Position numbers and translations under genes: made by a program. A model generated the notes under the pieces. The model did not search any database. It worked only from the letters and a program-made list of their open reading frames with translations, and had not been told where the DNA came from. From positions 1 through 64,000 of the forward strand of contig NZ_CANLTU010000009.1 of NCBI RefSeq assembly GCF_947494125.1: a stretch of 64,000 nucleotides of DNA, in the 5' to 3' direction. This DNA comes from an uncultured Tenacibaculum sp. GTDB lineage: Bacteria > Bacteroidota > Bacteroidia > Flavobacteriales > Flavobacteriaceae. Shown piece after piece: positions 46,322 to 54,479 of the stretch; position 1 is the first letter of the stretch, and the number at the start of each line of letters is the position of its first letter.

Positions 46322-47797
46322 TTAAATAACTGCTAATTCTTTAGAAAAATTATGGACTCTAATTCTAATGTTACTTAAATTTTCATCAACTAACAAATTT
46401 CCGTTTTTAAAAACTTCTCGTAATTCACCTTGTTGTTCTTCTTCCCAAGTTACTTGATCGTATAACTTATATTCTCCGTCTTCTAAAGTTATTTTTAATA
46501 AGCCTTTGGCAGATTTTTTTGTGCCATCATCAGTAATTGGGTCTTTAAAAATCTCTCTTCCTTTTCCTGCAACTTCTCCATAAGTAGCTTTCATAGCAAA
46601 TCCAAAAGTATCTCGAGTATTGTATTGATAGGTAAAAGAGCCAATTCCTAGTACAACGTTGGTAGAAGCAAAGCCTTTTTGTTTTAATCGTTCGCAAATT
46701 TGGGTAGCTCTTTCAATAGTTATACTGTCTCCGTATATAGCCCCAATATGAGCATCTAACTCTTTATATCCTTTTTCGTTAGTATTACCTCCAAAAGTTT
46801 CCCAAAGTAGTTGAATAACTCCTTTTTGCTCTTCTTTAGTTTTTCCATTTGGATTTCCACAAATAATGTCTACAGGATCACCGCTATCAGGTCTTATTAC
46901 TACTTTTCCATCACGTGCTAATACTTCATTTTTTAAGTTTGGTAAGTATTCTGTAAGAACCTTCCATAAGTCCCAGGTATCAGAAACAATAGAAACAATC
47001 CCATTTGGATATACTTCGGTAATTAATCGTTTAAAAGTTTCTTGTTCTCCATTATTTGTCCCCATACACATTACAGAATGTTCTGTAGCTGCTACAGATC
47101 CGCCAATTATTTCTTCATCTGTATTAGCATTGTAATAGGTTTCTAAAAAATCGATAGCTGGAATAGTATCGGTACCTGTAAAACTAAGTAAATGACCAGC
47201 AGCACTTAATTCTGCAGCTTCTAATCCAGCCATACCTCTCATAGAAAAATCATGACCTTGCCAGTCTACAAATTCAGGTACTGAAGAAGTTTCATCTGCA
47301 TATTGATCTAAAATTTTTCTGTATTGTTTTGCAATTGTAGCAGAATTACATGGTAACCAGACTGTTGTAGATATAAGTGTTTCAAAATAATTGGTTAACC
47401 AAAAGAATTCTGGTAGGGTATTATACATTGTAAACATTGGTACTCGTATAGGTACTTCTGTACCTTCAGGTAATGCTTTTATAACCATTGGAATGTATCC
47501 TAAATCGTGCAAAGCCTCAATATGTTTGATACCTACTTGATTTTCTCCTAAGTAATTATTGATTCGTCTGCTATATTGTTTACAAACTTCTTTTCTAGAC
47601 TTGTTAAAAAAGTTTGTTTGGAAGTCTTGAAGAATGTATTTTTTAATAAAGTATTGCAATCCGAAGAAGACTACTTTTTCTATACCGTCTATTCTACTTT
47701 TTCTAGGTGTCCAGTTTGAATATACTAAAGTGGTTTGATTCGGGTATTGTCTTCTGTGGTCTACTTTATAACCGTCTGTATATAATAATGGATTCAT
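46322..47797 (-). CDS. nadV: Nicotinamide phosphoribosyltransferase (NAMPT/NadV type)
   Basis: Joins nicotinamide to PRPP to give NMN, the salvage step of NAD+ synthesis. At 491 aa from the ATG at 47797 it has NAMPT length (nicotinate-type PncB is shorter, about 400). Signatures: NPLLYTDGYKVDHRRQYP at residues 2-19, DWQGHDFSMRGMAG (about 190), FTGTDTIPAIDF, VSDTWDLWKVL, VIRPDSGDPV (PRPP site), YGDSITIERATQI and FGFAMKATYGEV. An in-frame TTG 24 nt upstream lies inside the operator and is not used. An inverted-repeat operator straddles its -7 box. An ADP-ribosyl-pyrophosphate-using variant (Namat-like) is an alternative; see findings. Confidence 0.92.
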   Translation of the reverse strand: MNPLLYTDGYKVDHRRQYPNQTTLVYSNWTPRKSRIDGIEKVVFFGLQYFIKKYILQDFQTNFFNKSRKEVCKQYSRRINNYLGENQVGIKHIEALHDLGYIPMVIKALPEGTEVPIRVPMFTMYNTLPEFFWLTNYFETLISTTVWLPCNSATIAKQYRKILDQYADETSSVPEFVDWQGHDFSMRGMAGLEAAELSAAGHLLSFTGTDTIPAIDFLETYYNANTDEEIIGGSVAATEHSVMCMGTNNGEQETFKRLITEVYPNGIVSIVSDTWDLWKVLTEYLPNLKNEVLARDGKVVIRPDSGDPVDIICGNPNGKTKEEQKGVIQLLWETFGGNTNEKGYKELDAHIGAIYGDSITIERATQICERLKQKGFASTNVVLGIGSFTYQYNTRDTFGFAMKATYGEVAGKGREIFKDPITDDGTKKSAKGLLKITLEDGEYKLYDQVTWEEEQQGELREVFKNGNLLVDENLSNIRIRVHNFSKELAVI

Positions 47798-47806
47798 AGT
47801 AAATAA

Positions 47807-47850
47807 TTTAATTTGCGTCAAAAATACGCAAATTAAATTAATCTCACAAA
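47807..47850 (-). promoter_or_regulatory. nadV promoter with NrtR-type operator
   Basis: Promoter on the minus strand: TTTG (47850-47847), 20 nt, TATTTTTG (47826-47819), a perfect consensus. A 12-bp perfect inverted repeat with 7-nt spacer (arms at 47807-47818 and 47826-47837; core TTTGCGT / ACGCAAA) encloses the -7 box, so a bound dimer would block transcription. Related sites lie at prs and at the Nudix-HTH regulator gene. Confidence 0.75.
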
Positions 47851-47859
47851 TCCACTTAA

Positions 47860-48900
47860 TTATTCTTGTTGTTCATAGCTAATAAGAATAGTATCTTCTC
47901 CTTTAATAAGAATATTATTATTCGTTAAAATTTCTATGCTATAGTACCATGTAATTTCAAAATCGTTATTGTTAATTGAAATTGGTAGTGATTTTTCAGG
48001 AAACTCCGATTGATAGGTTAGTACAGTTTTCGGAGTGATTTTATTTTTAACTCCATTAAAGAAAGCTCTAGTAGTTGTAGATCTACTACTACCATTGTCA
48101 TAAGTAACTTTTTCTTTCCCTATTAATTGACAGTTAATTTCTTTTATAATATTTGATCTTTTTTTTAGTTTTAGATTTACTTCATATGAGTTTTTATCTA
48201 AAACATTCAACTTATAATTGATTAAACCAACAGCTTGTGAAGGTCTAATTTTATAGTAATACACAATGCAAAAAAGTAAAGTATACAGGCCTAGGAAGGT
48301 ATAAATTACTTCAATTGTTTCTATTGTATTGTAAAAAAATATGCAAAGCACTACTGAAGCAATTAACCCAATTAATAAAATATTATGCGCTTTTTTTAAA
48401 CCAACTCTAATGCTGCCTTTATTTTTTTCAAATAGATAATTAGTATTACCTTTTATTATGGTAACAGGTGTTTCATTATAAAAATCGGGGCTAAAAAGGC
48501 CCTTTAGATAACCACCAATTTTGAAATTAGATAATTTTTCATCTCTTAAGAGTTTTTCACTTTCTTTTTTAATATCTACTTTAGTCTTTATTAGAATGGT
48601 TTGCGTTATATTATACCCATTGAAAGAAACATTGTAAGCAGGATTAAAAGTAAACTTAGAGGAGATAGTTTGTCCTCTGGCAATTCTTTTAAATTCATGG
48701 ATAGTATTAGCTTCTAAAATGATTTCATCAGTTTCTCCTTTACCTTGATGCTTTAGAGCTAATTTAATTTGTATATTTTCTAATTCTAAATGTATAGGGC
48801 TGTTGTTTCTTACAAAAACTTCTCCTGTAATATTTTCATTTGCATGAAACTGTTCTTTGTCAAATGCTATTTTTATAGCTACAAAGCTTTTATAACTCAT
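47860..48900 (-). CDS. Arrestin-like beta-sandwich protein with two TM helices
   Basis: A 346-aa protein of no named family. Residues 1-125 look like an arrestin/CARDB-type beta-sandwich (ENITGEVFVRNNSPIHLELE, then NIQIKLALKHQG; the Ser-Phe-Asn-Gly turn later). Two TM helices lie at about 175-195 and 200-218, and a C-terminal beta-rich region (about 225-346; LKKRSNIIKEINCQLIG) follows. It overlaps the ATPase gene by 11 nt, so the two are translationally coupled and probably work together at the membrane. A nucleotide- or cargo-sorting role is only a guess. Confidence 0.6.
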   Translation of the reverse strand: MSYKSFVAIKIAFDKEQFHANENITGEVFVRNNSPIHLELENIQIKLALKHQGKGETDEIILEANTIHEFKRIARGQTISSKFTFNPAYNVSFNGYNITQTILIKTKVDIKKESEKLLRDEKLSNFKIGGYLKGLFSPDFYNETPVTIIKGNTNYLFEKNKGSIRVGLKKAHNILLIGLIASVVLCIFFYNTIETIEVIYTFLGLYTLLFCIVYYYKIRPSQAVGLINYKLNVLDKNSYEVNLKLKKRSNIIKEINCQLIGKEKVTYDNGSSRSTTTRAFFNGVKNKITPKTVLTYQSEFPEKSLPISINNNDFEITWYYSIEILTNNNILIKGEDTILISYEQQE

Positions 48901-49525
48901 ATAATTTTTTGTTTGGATTCAAGAAAAAGTTATACAAACACAATTGAACAGCACGTATATTATTGCCATAATCTTTTATCAAACTTTCGAGATATTCACG
49001 TTTAATTTTTGGCAATTTATTTTGAGGATCCAAAGAGGCTAATTCAATTCTGTATTGTACAATTTTTTTTAAAAATTCGATATCAATATCGAGTTTATTA
49101 AAATTTACTTTTTCATATAATTTACTTTTCGAAAAATAAGGAATTTTATGAGAGTAATGTGAACTAATAATTACTTTATTTTGATTCTTAAGTAATTGTA
49201 GTTTGTTTTGAATGGAAAGAAGTTGAAAGGAATCTATAATTAAAATACCTGGTACCACGTTTACGTATTGGTGCTTCTTCTTTTTTAATTTGACAAAAGT
49301 AGCATTGGGTAAGTGGTTAGAGTAAAGAGATTGTAAAAGAGTTGATTTACCTCTTCCTTTTTTACCATAAAACTCAACAAAACAAGAATCACTAGATTTT
49401 ATTTTTTTGGTTAATCTTTCTAGATTAATTCTTTCGAAAGTAACTTGTAATAATTCTTGATCATTAAGATAAGAAAAAGGATTGTATTTTAAATTTAGTC
49501 TAGAGTAATGGTCAATTTCAAGCAT
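48890..49525 (-). CDS. P-loop ATPase (AAA-like)
   Basis: A 211-aa ATPase. The Walker A motif is GKKGRGKST near residue 54, Walker B is GILIIDSFQ near 93, and a sensor-like SSHYSHKIPYF follows (about 120). The N-terminal YNPFSYLNDQELL resembles the start of ExeA/IstB-like AAA proteins. The C-terminal part (from about 150) is helical and could be a lid or adaptor domain. The next gene starts 11 nt before its stop. It probably powers or regulates the arrestin-like membrane partner; the pair is set between the nadV and NADAR genes of the NAD/ADP-ribose island. Confidence 0.65.
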   Translation of the reverse strand: MLEIDHYSRLNLKYNPFSYLNDQELLQVTFERINLERLTKKIKSSDSCFVEFYGKKGRGKSTLLQSLYSNHLPNATFVKLKKKKHQYVNVVPGILIIDSFQLLSIQNKLQLLKNQNKVIISSHYSHKIPYFSKSKLYEKVNFNKLDIDIEFLKKIVQYRIELASLDPQNKLPKIKREYLESLIKDYGNNIRAVQLCLYNFFLNPNKKLYEL

Positions 49526-49540
49526 AAATAACTAAAATAT

Positions 49541-50089
49541 TTAAAAAGTTAATTGCTCTCTAACTTCCATTAAGGCATAACCTAATAGATTATCTCCTTG
49601 CCAATTATTAGGGTTTGTGATATTAGGGTTATCTGATGCCATCCCAATTCCCCATATAGGATCTACAGGACTAGCTTCAACAATAATTCGATCTTTTGTA
49701 TTCAGTAAATATTCTTTTAAAGATTGGTTTTGAGAGAATTTAGCGTGGTTTGCCTGTAAAACAATATCAAACTTATGTTCATTCCATTGCTCAGGAGAAA
49801 AGTTTTTTACTTTTCGTCCTAGTTTTTTCACATTATGTGGATGTTTTACGCTAAGGATTTCTTGTAGAATCTCATCATCGTTAAATAAGCGAGCCTTTCC
49901 AGCCATCATATAATGTTCTGCAGTAGGATAGCTAATGCCTTCAATTTCAAATGAAGCTTCCCACCATTGACTAAAACAGCTCTTTCCAATACTCTCATCT
50001 TTGTTAGGTTGGTGTCCCCAAAAGTACAGGAACTTTAATGTCTCATTATTGTTAAAGCGTTCTATTATTTTTTCGTTTGTGTATTTCAT
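49541..50089 (-). CDS. NADAR-family protein (YbiA-like)
   Basis: A 182-aa NADAR (NAD- and ADP-ribose-related) enzyme. The conserved blocks are all present: FLYFWGH, YPTAEHYMMAGKARLF (about 54-69), NHAKFSQN, VEASPVDPIWGIG (about 137-149) and NWQGDNLLGYALMEVR. Characterised members are N-glycosidases: YbiA acts on riboflavin intermediates, and others remove ADP-ribose from guanine in nucleic acids. In this island a role in reversing ADP-ribosylation or salvaging ADP-ribose is more likely than a riboflavin role; that is inference. It precedes the ATPase gene by 15 nt. Confidence 0.88.
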   Translation of the reverse strand: MKYTNEKIIERFNNNETLKFLYFWGHQPNKDESIGKSCFSQWWEASFEIEGISYPTAEHYMMAGKARLFNDDEILQEILSVKHPHNVKKLGRKVKNFSPEQWNEHKFDIVLQANHAKFSQNQSLKEYLLNTKDRIIVEASPVDPIWGIGMASDNPNITNPNNWQGDNLLGYALMEVREQLTF

Positions 50090-50106
50090 AGTATAATTTT
50101 TATTTA

Positions 50107-50183
50107 GTCATTCCAATGAGGTACGAAGAAGGATTTTTTTATTATAAAGATTGCTTAGGTTGTTTACACTTCCTTGCAATGAC
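50107..50183. repeat. Extragenic palindromic (REP-like) element
   Basis: The 96-bp gap between the phosphoesterase and NADAR genes carries GTCATTCCAATGAGGTACGA at its left end and GCAATGAC at its right end, with AGATTGCTTAGG inside. This is a degenerate inverted repeat of the GTCATTGCGAGG type that is scattered between genes in many bacterial genomes. The element at 57390-57453 begins in a similar way (GTCATTACGAAG), so the two may be copies of one family. Confidence 0.5.
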
Positions 50184-50185
50184 AT

Positions 50186-50911
50186 TTAATTTCTTCCTTT
50201 TTCATTAGGATATAAATCTTTTACAGGTTCGCTTTGCCAAAACTCTTTTGTGTCAATATCCATAATTGTTAATGGACCTGTAAATGCAGCTCCAGTATCT
50301 AAATTCCAGATGTTTATAGCATTTAAAGGTGTTGTACTACTATAATGAGTTGTAGGAGTATGACCAATATATATTTCTCGATAATGTTTTAACCTATTTG
50401 GATACAGTTCAGAATCTTTTTCAATTCTTTTATCCATAGTTAATGCCATTTCCCAAAGAGTTCTATCAAAATAATAATTCATTTTGAAGGTTTCTTTTTC
50501 TACCCCATGCATAGAAGTAAAACCAGCATGAATAAATAATTGATTTTTAGTATCTATATAATAAGGCTTCATTTGTTTAAAAAATGCCAAATGTTGTTGC
50601 TTTTTTTCTTCTGAAAAATTTAAGTAACTTTCTTTAGTTTCATTACCTCCGTGCATTTCCCAAACAACTTCACCTTCTCCTGTTCTTAACCAGTTTTGAC
50701 ACCATAAATCATGATTTCCTTTTATAAAAATACATTTATGTGTTTTTGATAATTCTATAAGAAATTCAATTACTTGTGCAGATTCACTCCAGCCATCAAC
50801 ATAATCTCCTAAAAAGATTAAAGTGTCTTTAGGAGTAATTTTAGCTTTTTCTAGTACTTGAGGTAAAGCTTTTAATCCACCATGAATATCTCCTATTACA
50901 AATGTTCTCAT
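50186..50911 (-). CDS. Metallophosphoesterase (Ser/Thr phosphatase-like)
   Basis: A 241-aa calcineurin-like phosphoesterase. Motifs: FVIGDIHGGLKAL (DxH, residues 4-16), FLGDYVDGWSES (GDxxD, about 33), IKGNHDLWCQNW (GNHD, about 59), and YIGHTPTTHY (GH, about 177). This PPP-type domain occurs in bacterial diadenosine tetraphosphatase and protein phosphatases. Next to KptA and a macrodomain protein, it could act on phosphorylated ADP-ribose; this is inferred only. Its start is 1 nt after the dioxygenase stop. Confidence 0.85.
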   Translation of the reverse strand: MRTFVIGDIHGGLKALPQVLEKAKITPKDTLIFLGDYVDGWSESAQVIEFLIELSKTHKCIFIKGNHDLWCQNWLRTGEGEVVWEMHGGNETKESYLNFSEEKKQQHLAFFKQMKPYYIDTKNQLFIHAGFTSMHGVEKETFKMNYYFDRTLWEMALTMDKRIEKDSELYPNRLKHYREIYIGHTPTTHYSSTTPLNAINIWNLDTGAAFTGPLTIMDIDTKEFWQSEPVKDLYPNEKGRN

Positions 50912-50912
50912 T

Positions 50913-51461
50913 TTAAATTCTTTTATACATTATATCAGTACGTAAAACATATTTTGTTCCTGACATTATTTCTTTTCCTTCATGTTTTAAACGATGTTTA
51001 AATACTAATGCAGTTCCTTGTTGTGGAGTAATAGTAAACATTTTTCTAAATTCAGTTTCACCACCTTCAAAATCATCATTTAAGTAAATAAGAAAAGAAT
51101 ATAAACTTTCTTCATTCAAATTTCTACGAAAGCTACCATCTATATGCATTTTAAATCTTTGTCCGGCTGAATACTTATAAACACGAAACATTTCGTTAAG
51201 TTCTAACGCTTTATAAAATCCAACTTTTTCAGGAATAAACTGTTTTAAATTATTCCAAAGTTTTTCAGCTAGTTTTTTATTGAAAAAAATATGACGATCA
51301 TTATTTCTGATATTTTTATTCATTACTTGTTGACCATCAATAGAAATTTTTGCTTCTTCAAACTTTATGTTTTTATACAATTCTAAATATTCATTGCATT
51401 CGTCTGATGTAAAGAAATTTTCTATTGTAAAAACTTCAGGATGTAGCTCAATTTTTTTCAT
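50913..51461 (-). CDS. 2-oxoglutarate/Fe(II) dioxygenase (prolyl-4-hydroxylase-like)
   Basis: A 182-aa 2OG-Fe(II) oxygenase. The iron triad appears as MHIDGSF (His and Asp, about 119-121) and FKHRLKHEG (His, about 160), with the 2OG-binding Arg/Lys following in KYVLRTDIMYKR. The region EESLYSFLIYLNDDFEGGET is typical of the prolyl-hydroxylase branch. The substrate is unknown; hydroxylation of an RNA base, nucleotide or protein side chain is possible. It lies in the middle of the ADP-ribose operon, 12 nt after kptA and 1 nt before the phosphoesterase. Confidence 0.85.
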   Translation of the reverse strand: MKKIELHPEVFTIENFFTSDECNEYLELYKNIKFEEAKISIDGQQVMNKNIRNNDRHIFFNKKLAEKLWNNLKQFIPEKVGFYKALELNEMFRVYKYSAGQRFKMHIDGSFRRNLNEESLYSFLIYLNDDFEGGETEFRKMFTITPQQGTALVFKHRLKHEGKEIMSGTKYVLRTDIMYKRI

Positions 51462-51473
51462 AGTTATTTGTTT

Positions 51474-52019
51474 TTAAAACTGAATAAAATGCGATGGTAT
51501 ATTGTCTGTTAGCCAAACCCCATTTTCTGAAAGATAAAACTTATATCCTTCTTTGTACATTTCATCAGTTCTAATAGTTAAAATTACTGGTTTTCCTCTT
51601 CTGCTTGCTACTTTTATAGCTGTTTCTTTATCTAGACTTAAATGAACATGCTGCCTATTCATTTTTTGTAAGCCAGTTTCTTTGATGGGTGCGATAAACT
51701 TTGCTACTGTTCCATGATATAAAAATGGAGGAGGAGTTTGTGTTTCAGTTAAAATCTCTACATCTTGTATAGAATGTCCTTGACTGGCTCTTATTTTTGT
51801 TTTGTCTTCATTAAAAGCAAAACGTTGTTTGTCGTTTGTTTTAACTATAAGTTCCAAATCTTCTTTTGAAAATAAGGTTCCTGCTTTTTTTGATTTATTG
51901 ATAAGCTCCTCTACAATTGCCCAGCCATTTTTATCTAATGTTAAGTCAATTTTTTCTGGTTTATGTCTTAACAATAAACTTAAAAATTTACTGATCTTTT
52001 TTATTTCTTTTTCATTCAT
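51474..52019 (-). CDS. kptA: RNA 2'-phosphotransferase KptA/Tpt1
   Basis: Removes a 2'-phosphate from RNA with NAD+, releasing nicotinamide and ADP-ribose 1'',2''-cyclic phosphate. The 181-aa protein has the family start KKISKFLSLLLRHKPEKIDL (about 5-24; the catalytic Arg-His pair is here), DKNGWAIVEEL, and the C-terminal ADP-ribosyl-transferase-like part YHGTVAKFIAPIKETGLQKM, RQHVHLSLDKETA and RRGKPVILTI. Bacteria have no tRNA-splicing 2'-phosphate, so the role is likely RNA repair or removal of RNA 2'-ADP-ribose precursors. Nicotinamide produced can feed nadV. Confidence 0.94.
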   Translation of the reverse strand: MNEKEIKKISKFLSLLLRHKPEKIDLTLDKNGWAIVEELINKSKKAGTLFSKEDLELIVKTNDKQRFAFNEDKTKIRASQGHSIQDVEILTETQTPPPFLYHGTVAKFIAPIKETGLQKMNRQHVHLSLDKETAIKVASRRGKPVILTIRTDEMYKEGYKFYLSENGVWLTDNIPSHFIQF

Positions 52020-52033
52020 AGTTTTTAAATCTT

Positions 52034-52507
52034 TTAAACAAAATCGTACACAGTGGTAGAGATTTGATTTTTAGATAATTCTTTGATTATTAAAGGTTCT
52101 ATTTTATCCCATGTTCCACCTGCTAAACCACAACCTATTCTTGGCATATGTATAGATGCTTCAAGCTCTTTTGTTTTGTTATGAACTTTTTTTAAACCCT
52201 CTTGTATTGCTTCATAACGAATCGGAGGATTACCATTTTCATCTTTTCTAACTTTATGCTGTCCAATAAGATTTGCAATCCAAAGATCTTTTTCTACTTG
52301 TACAAATTGAACAGCTCCTAAAGTAAAATTATCTTGAGAAGTATACCATTTTCGATATTCTTGCTCTGGAGCTTTCCATCTTTTAGAAATAGCCATAACA
52401 AATCCTTTTCCCCAACCACCTATGTCATTACATATATGTACAATGATTTTGTTTCCTTCTGCTTTAGGTTTTGTTGCATCTCCTTTAGTATACTGTATGT
52501 TATTCAT
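52034..52507 (-). CDS. Macrodomain protein, Poa1p-like (ADP-ribose 1''-phosphate type)
   Basis: A 157-aa macrodomain starting at [18 protein letters not shown] (the upstream in-frame starts at 52546 and 52549 would overlap the previous gene further). The blocks [20 protein letters not shown] and [19 protein letters not shown] match the Poa1p / Appr-1''-pase branch, which dephosphorylates ADP-ribose 1''-phosphate. This is the downstream product of the kptA reaction (after opening of the cyclic phosphate), and kptA follows after 14 nt, so the two likely act in series. It overlaps the other macrodomain gene by 8 nt. Confidence 0.88.
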   Translation of the reverse strand: MNNIQYTKGDATKPKAEGNKIIVHICNDIGGWGKGFVMAISKRWKAPEQEYRKWYTSQDNFTLGAVQFVQVEKDLWIANLIGQHKVRKDENGNPPIRYEAIQEGLKKVHNKTKELEASIHMPRIGCGLAGGTWDKIEPLIIKELSKNQISTTVYDFV

Positions 52508-53009
52508 AGCTAAGTAGTTTTTTATATATGTTATAATTTTCCTCATCAAAACAAATAAAAATAACTTCTTCTAAAATAGGGTTATCTTTAATTGTCTTTA
52601 CAGCTATCTCAGCAGCTAAAAGCTTTGGGAAACGGTAAATTCCTGTACTAATGCATGGAAAAGAAATAGATGATAAACCATTTTCTTTAGCGAGTAGCAT
52701 ACTGTTTTCATAACACTTGGATAATAATTCTTTTTCTGTTTTTTTTCCGCCGTTATATACCGGACCAACTGTATGAATTACATACCTAGCGGGTAATTTA
52801 CCAGCCCCAGTGATAACAGCTTCACCAGTTTTACATTTCCCTTGTTTATTTCTTATTTTTTGACATTCTTCTAAAATTGCATGTCCACTGGCTCTATGTA
52901 TTGCTCCATCAACGCCACTACCTCCTAATAAACTAGAATTTGCTGCATTTACGATAGCATCAACTTTTATTTTTGTAATATCTCCTTTGATAAGTTTGAT
53001 TATCATCAC
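52500..53009 (-). CDS. Macrodomain protein, MacroD/YmdB type
   Basis: A 169-aa macrodomain of the O-acetyl-ADP-ribose deacetylase / mono-ADP-ribosyl hydrolase branch. The signature [20 protein letters not shown] (residues 17-36; the catalytic-loop NAAN...GGGVDGAIH variant, here [10 protein letters not shown]), [13 protein letters not shown], and [15 protein letters not shown] (about 115-129) are all complete. It probably removes ADP-ribose from acidic residues or deacetylates OAADPr. It overlaps the TIGR02452 gene by 4 nt (ATGA-type coupling). Confidence 0.94.
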   Translation of the reverse strand: MMIIKLIKGDITKIKVDAIVNAANSSLLGGSGVDGAIHRASGHAILEECQKIRNKQGKCKTGEAVITGAGKLPARYVIHTVGPVYNGGKKTEKELLSKCYENSMLLAKENGLSSISFPCISTGIYRFPKLLAAEIAVKTIKDNPILEEVIFICFDEENYNIYKKLLSYE

Positions 53010-53845
53010 TTAGTAATTTCTTTATAAAAAACACTATTAAAAGCATTTATAAATTTTTCGTTTTTAGAATAAATAGCAAAAACAACATGTTTAAAATGGT
53101 TTTTAAATTTACCACTTAGATGTTTATGAAATAGAATAGCGATAGTTTTAGGGTCGTTTTGAAAAACTCCGCATCCCCAAGCACCTAGTATTAATGTTTC
53201 ATAGTTTTCTTTAGCACATATAGATAACATTTTTTCAATTCTCAAATCCATGATGTCAGAAATAGAGCTTAACAAATGTTGTTCTTTTAATTTTATGACA
53301 CCCTTATTTACAGCAGCAGAAGTGATAAAACCACAAGTAGTATAGTTTTGGATTAGGTTACCATTTCGATCTCTAAAAACAGGTATATTAGGACTATGAA
53401 TCATGTCATCGGTATAAATACATGATTTCATATTTCTATGGGTATTGTAAAATTCATAAGCTTTTATTTGGCAGGCATATAAAGCTGAAGAAATGGCTAA
53501 ACTTTCTTCTTGAGCTAAAGCACCGTTTAAAAAACCACCTCCTGGATTTTTAGCGGAAGCAAAATTTAAGCACATTATTTTGTTTTTGCTTTTCTTTGAT
53601 AATCTTAATATACTACTAATTGAATCTTCTTGAACAATAGTGAATTCGGTTTTAGTATCGGTTTTAAAATTGATTGTTTCTTTTAAGTTATCTAATTCTT
53701 GTGATGTAAAATATCTAGTATCATTTACAGCTTTTTCAATTTCCTTACTTATTGTTACTTTATTATTGCTCGTGTCTAAATAAAAACCTTGCTCGATTAT
53801 TTTTAGAGTTTCTTGCGCTTTTATTTTTCTTGTTGATTTTTTCAT
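53006..53845 (-). CDS. TIGR02452 PARG-like ADP-ribose glycohydrolase
   Basis: A 279-aa protein of the TIGR02452 family (microbial PARG-like macrodomains). The PARG catalytic signature GGG-x7-QEE is present as [13 protein letters not shown] (about 103-115) in a macrodomain-like core ([11 protein letters not shown], then [13 protein letters not shown] near 220, which lines the ADP-ribose pocket). The N-terminal 80 residues are helical. It is expected to cleave ADP-ribose from proteins or nucleic acids. It overlaps both neighbours by 4 nt. Confidence 0.88.
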   Translation of the reverse strand: MKKSTRKIKAQETLKIIEQGFYLDTSNNKVTISKEIEKAVNDTRYFTSQELDNLKETINFKTDTKTEFTIVQEDSISSILRLSKKSKNKIMCLNFASAKNPGGGFLNGALAQEESLAISSALYACQIKAYEFYNTHRNMKSCIYTDDMIHSPNIPVFRDRNGNLIQNYTTCGFITSAAVNKGVIKLKEQHLLSSISDIMDLRIEKMLSICAKENYETLILGAWGCGVFQNDPKTIAILFHKHLSGKFKNHFKHVVFAIYSKNEKFINAFNSVFYKEITK

Positions 53846-54477
53846 TGCAATCTTAATCTTTTGTTAATTTTGTTGTTTTTACTTAAATAAGGTTTTTCAA
53901 CAGGAACAATTAACTTGTCTAAATTATTATTTAAAACATGCTGGTATTGTTCTTTTACAAAATTTGAAATGTCTTCAATTTCTATAATATCCTTAGTAGC
54001 ATATTGAATAATTTCTTCATTTCTAATACCTAGTTGTATAGCTCTTCGGTCTAACTTGTTACCATAAGGATCGTGATCTGGATCCCATTGCAATCTTATT
54101 GAAGAATTTTTCACCTCTTCTTGCCATTTGTCCCAGTTTTCGTATACGTTTTCTTGAAAACTAGAATAGACAGCATTATTGAGATAACGTTCAAAAGCTT
54201 CTCGTTTTAAGTGTATTGCTAATACTACTTCTTGGCCTTCTTTTGTTCCCCAACCATTACGATACATCATCCATAAAAAGTTGGGTTTTATCCAGGTCAT
54301 TCTCGTATATTTAAAAGGGCCTCCGAAGTATTGGTTCTTCATAGCAAAATTCCCAATAGCTGGACGGTACGATTGATACACAATCACTTTTTCATCATCA
54401 TATTGAGCCATTATATGATGTCCTTCATGAGGCCACTTTTTTAGTTGATCTTTATATAGCTCTTTTTTTAATTTCAT
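53842..54477 (-). CDS. DUF4291-domain protein
   Basis: A 211-aa member of DUF4291. The conserved stretch VIVYQSYRPAIGNFA (about 32-46), RMTWIKPNFLWMMYRNGWG (about 60-78) and ILRQWDPDH-type motif (here IRLQWDPDHDPYGNKLDRRA) are complete. The family has no established reaction but is frequently set next to ADP-ribose enzymes, as here (2 nt after prs, 4-nt overlap with the TIGR02452 gene). The highly conserved polar residues (Tyr, Arg, Lys, Trp, Asp) suggest an enzyme, possibly an ADP-ribosyl-transferring or -hydrolysing one; I cannot tell. Confidence 0.88.
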   Translation of the reverse strand: MKLKKELYKDQLKKWPHEGHHIMAQYDDEKVIVYQSYRPAIGNFAMKNQYFGGPFKYTRMTWIKPNFLWMMYRNGWGTKEGQEVVLAIHLKREAFERYLNNAVYSSFQENVYENWDKWQEEVKNSSIRLQWDPDHDPYGNKLDRRAIQLGIRNEEIIQYATKDIIEIEDISNFVKEQYQHVLNNNLDKLIVPVEKPYLSKNNKINKRLRLQ

Positions 54478-54479
54478 AG

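Noticed and set aside
47798..47821. TTG start for nadV at 47821
   Set aside because: It lies within the operator and -7 box; the ATG at 47797 starts the conserved NPLLYTDGYK block directly.
51474..52019. KptA as evidence for tRNA splicing
   Set aside because: Bacteria lack the Trl1-type ligation pathway that leaves the 2'-phosphate, and no ligase is adjacent; RNA repair or ADP-ribose chemistry is more likely.
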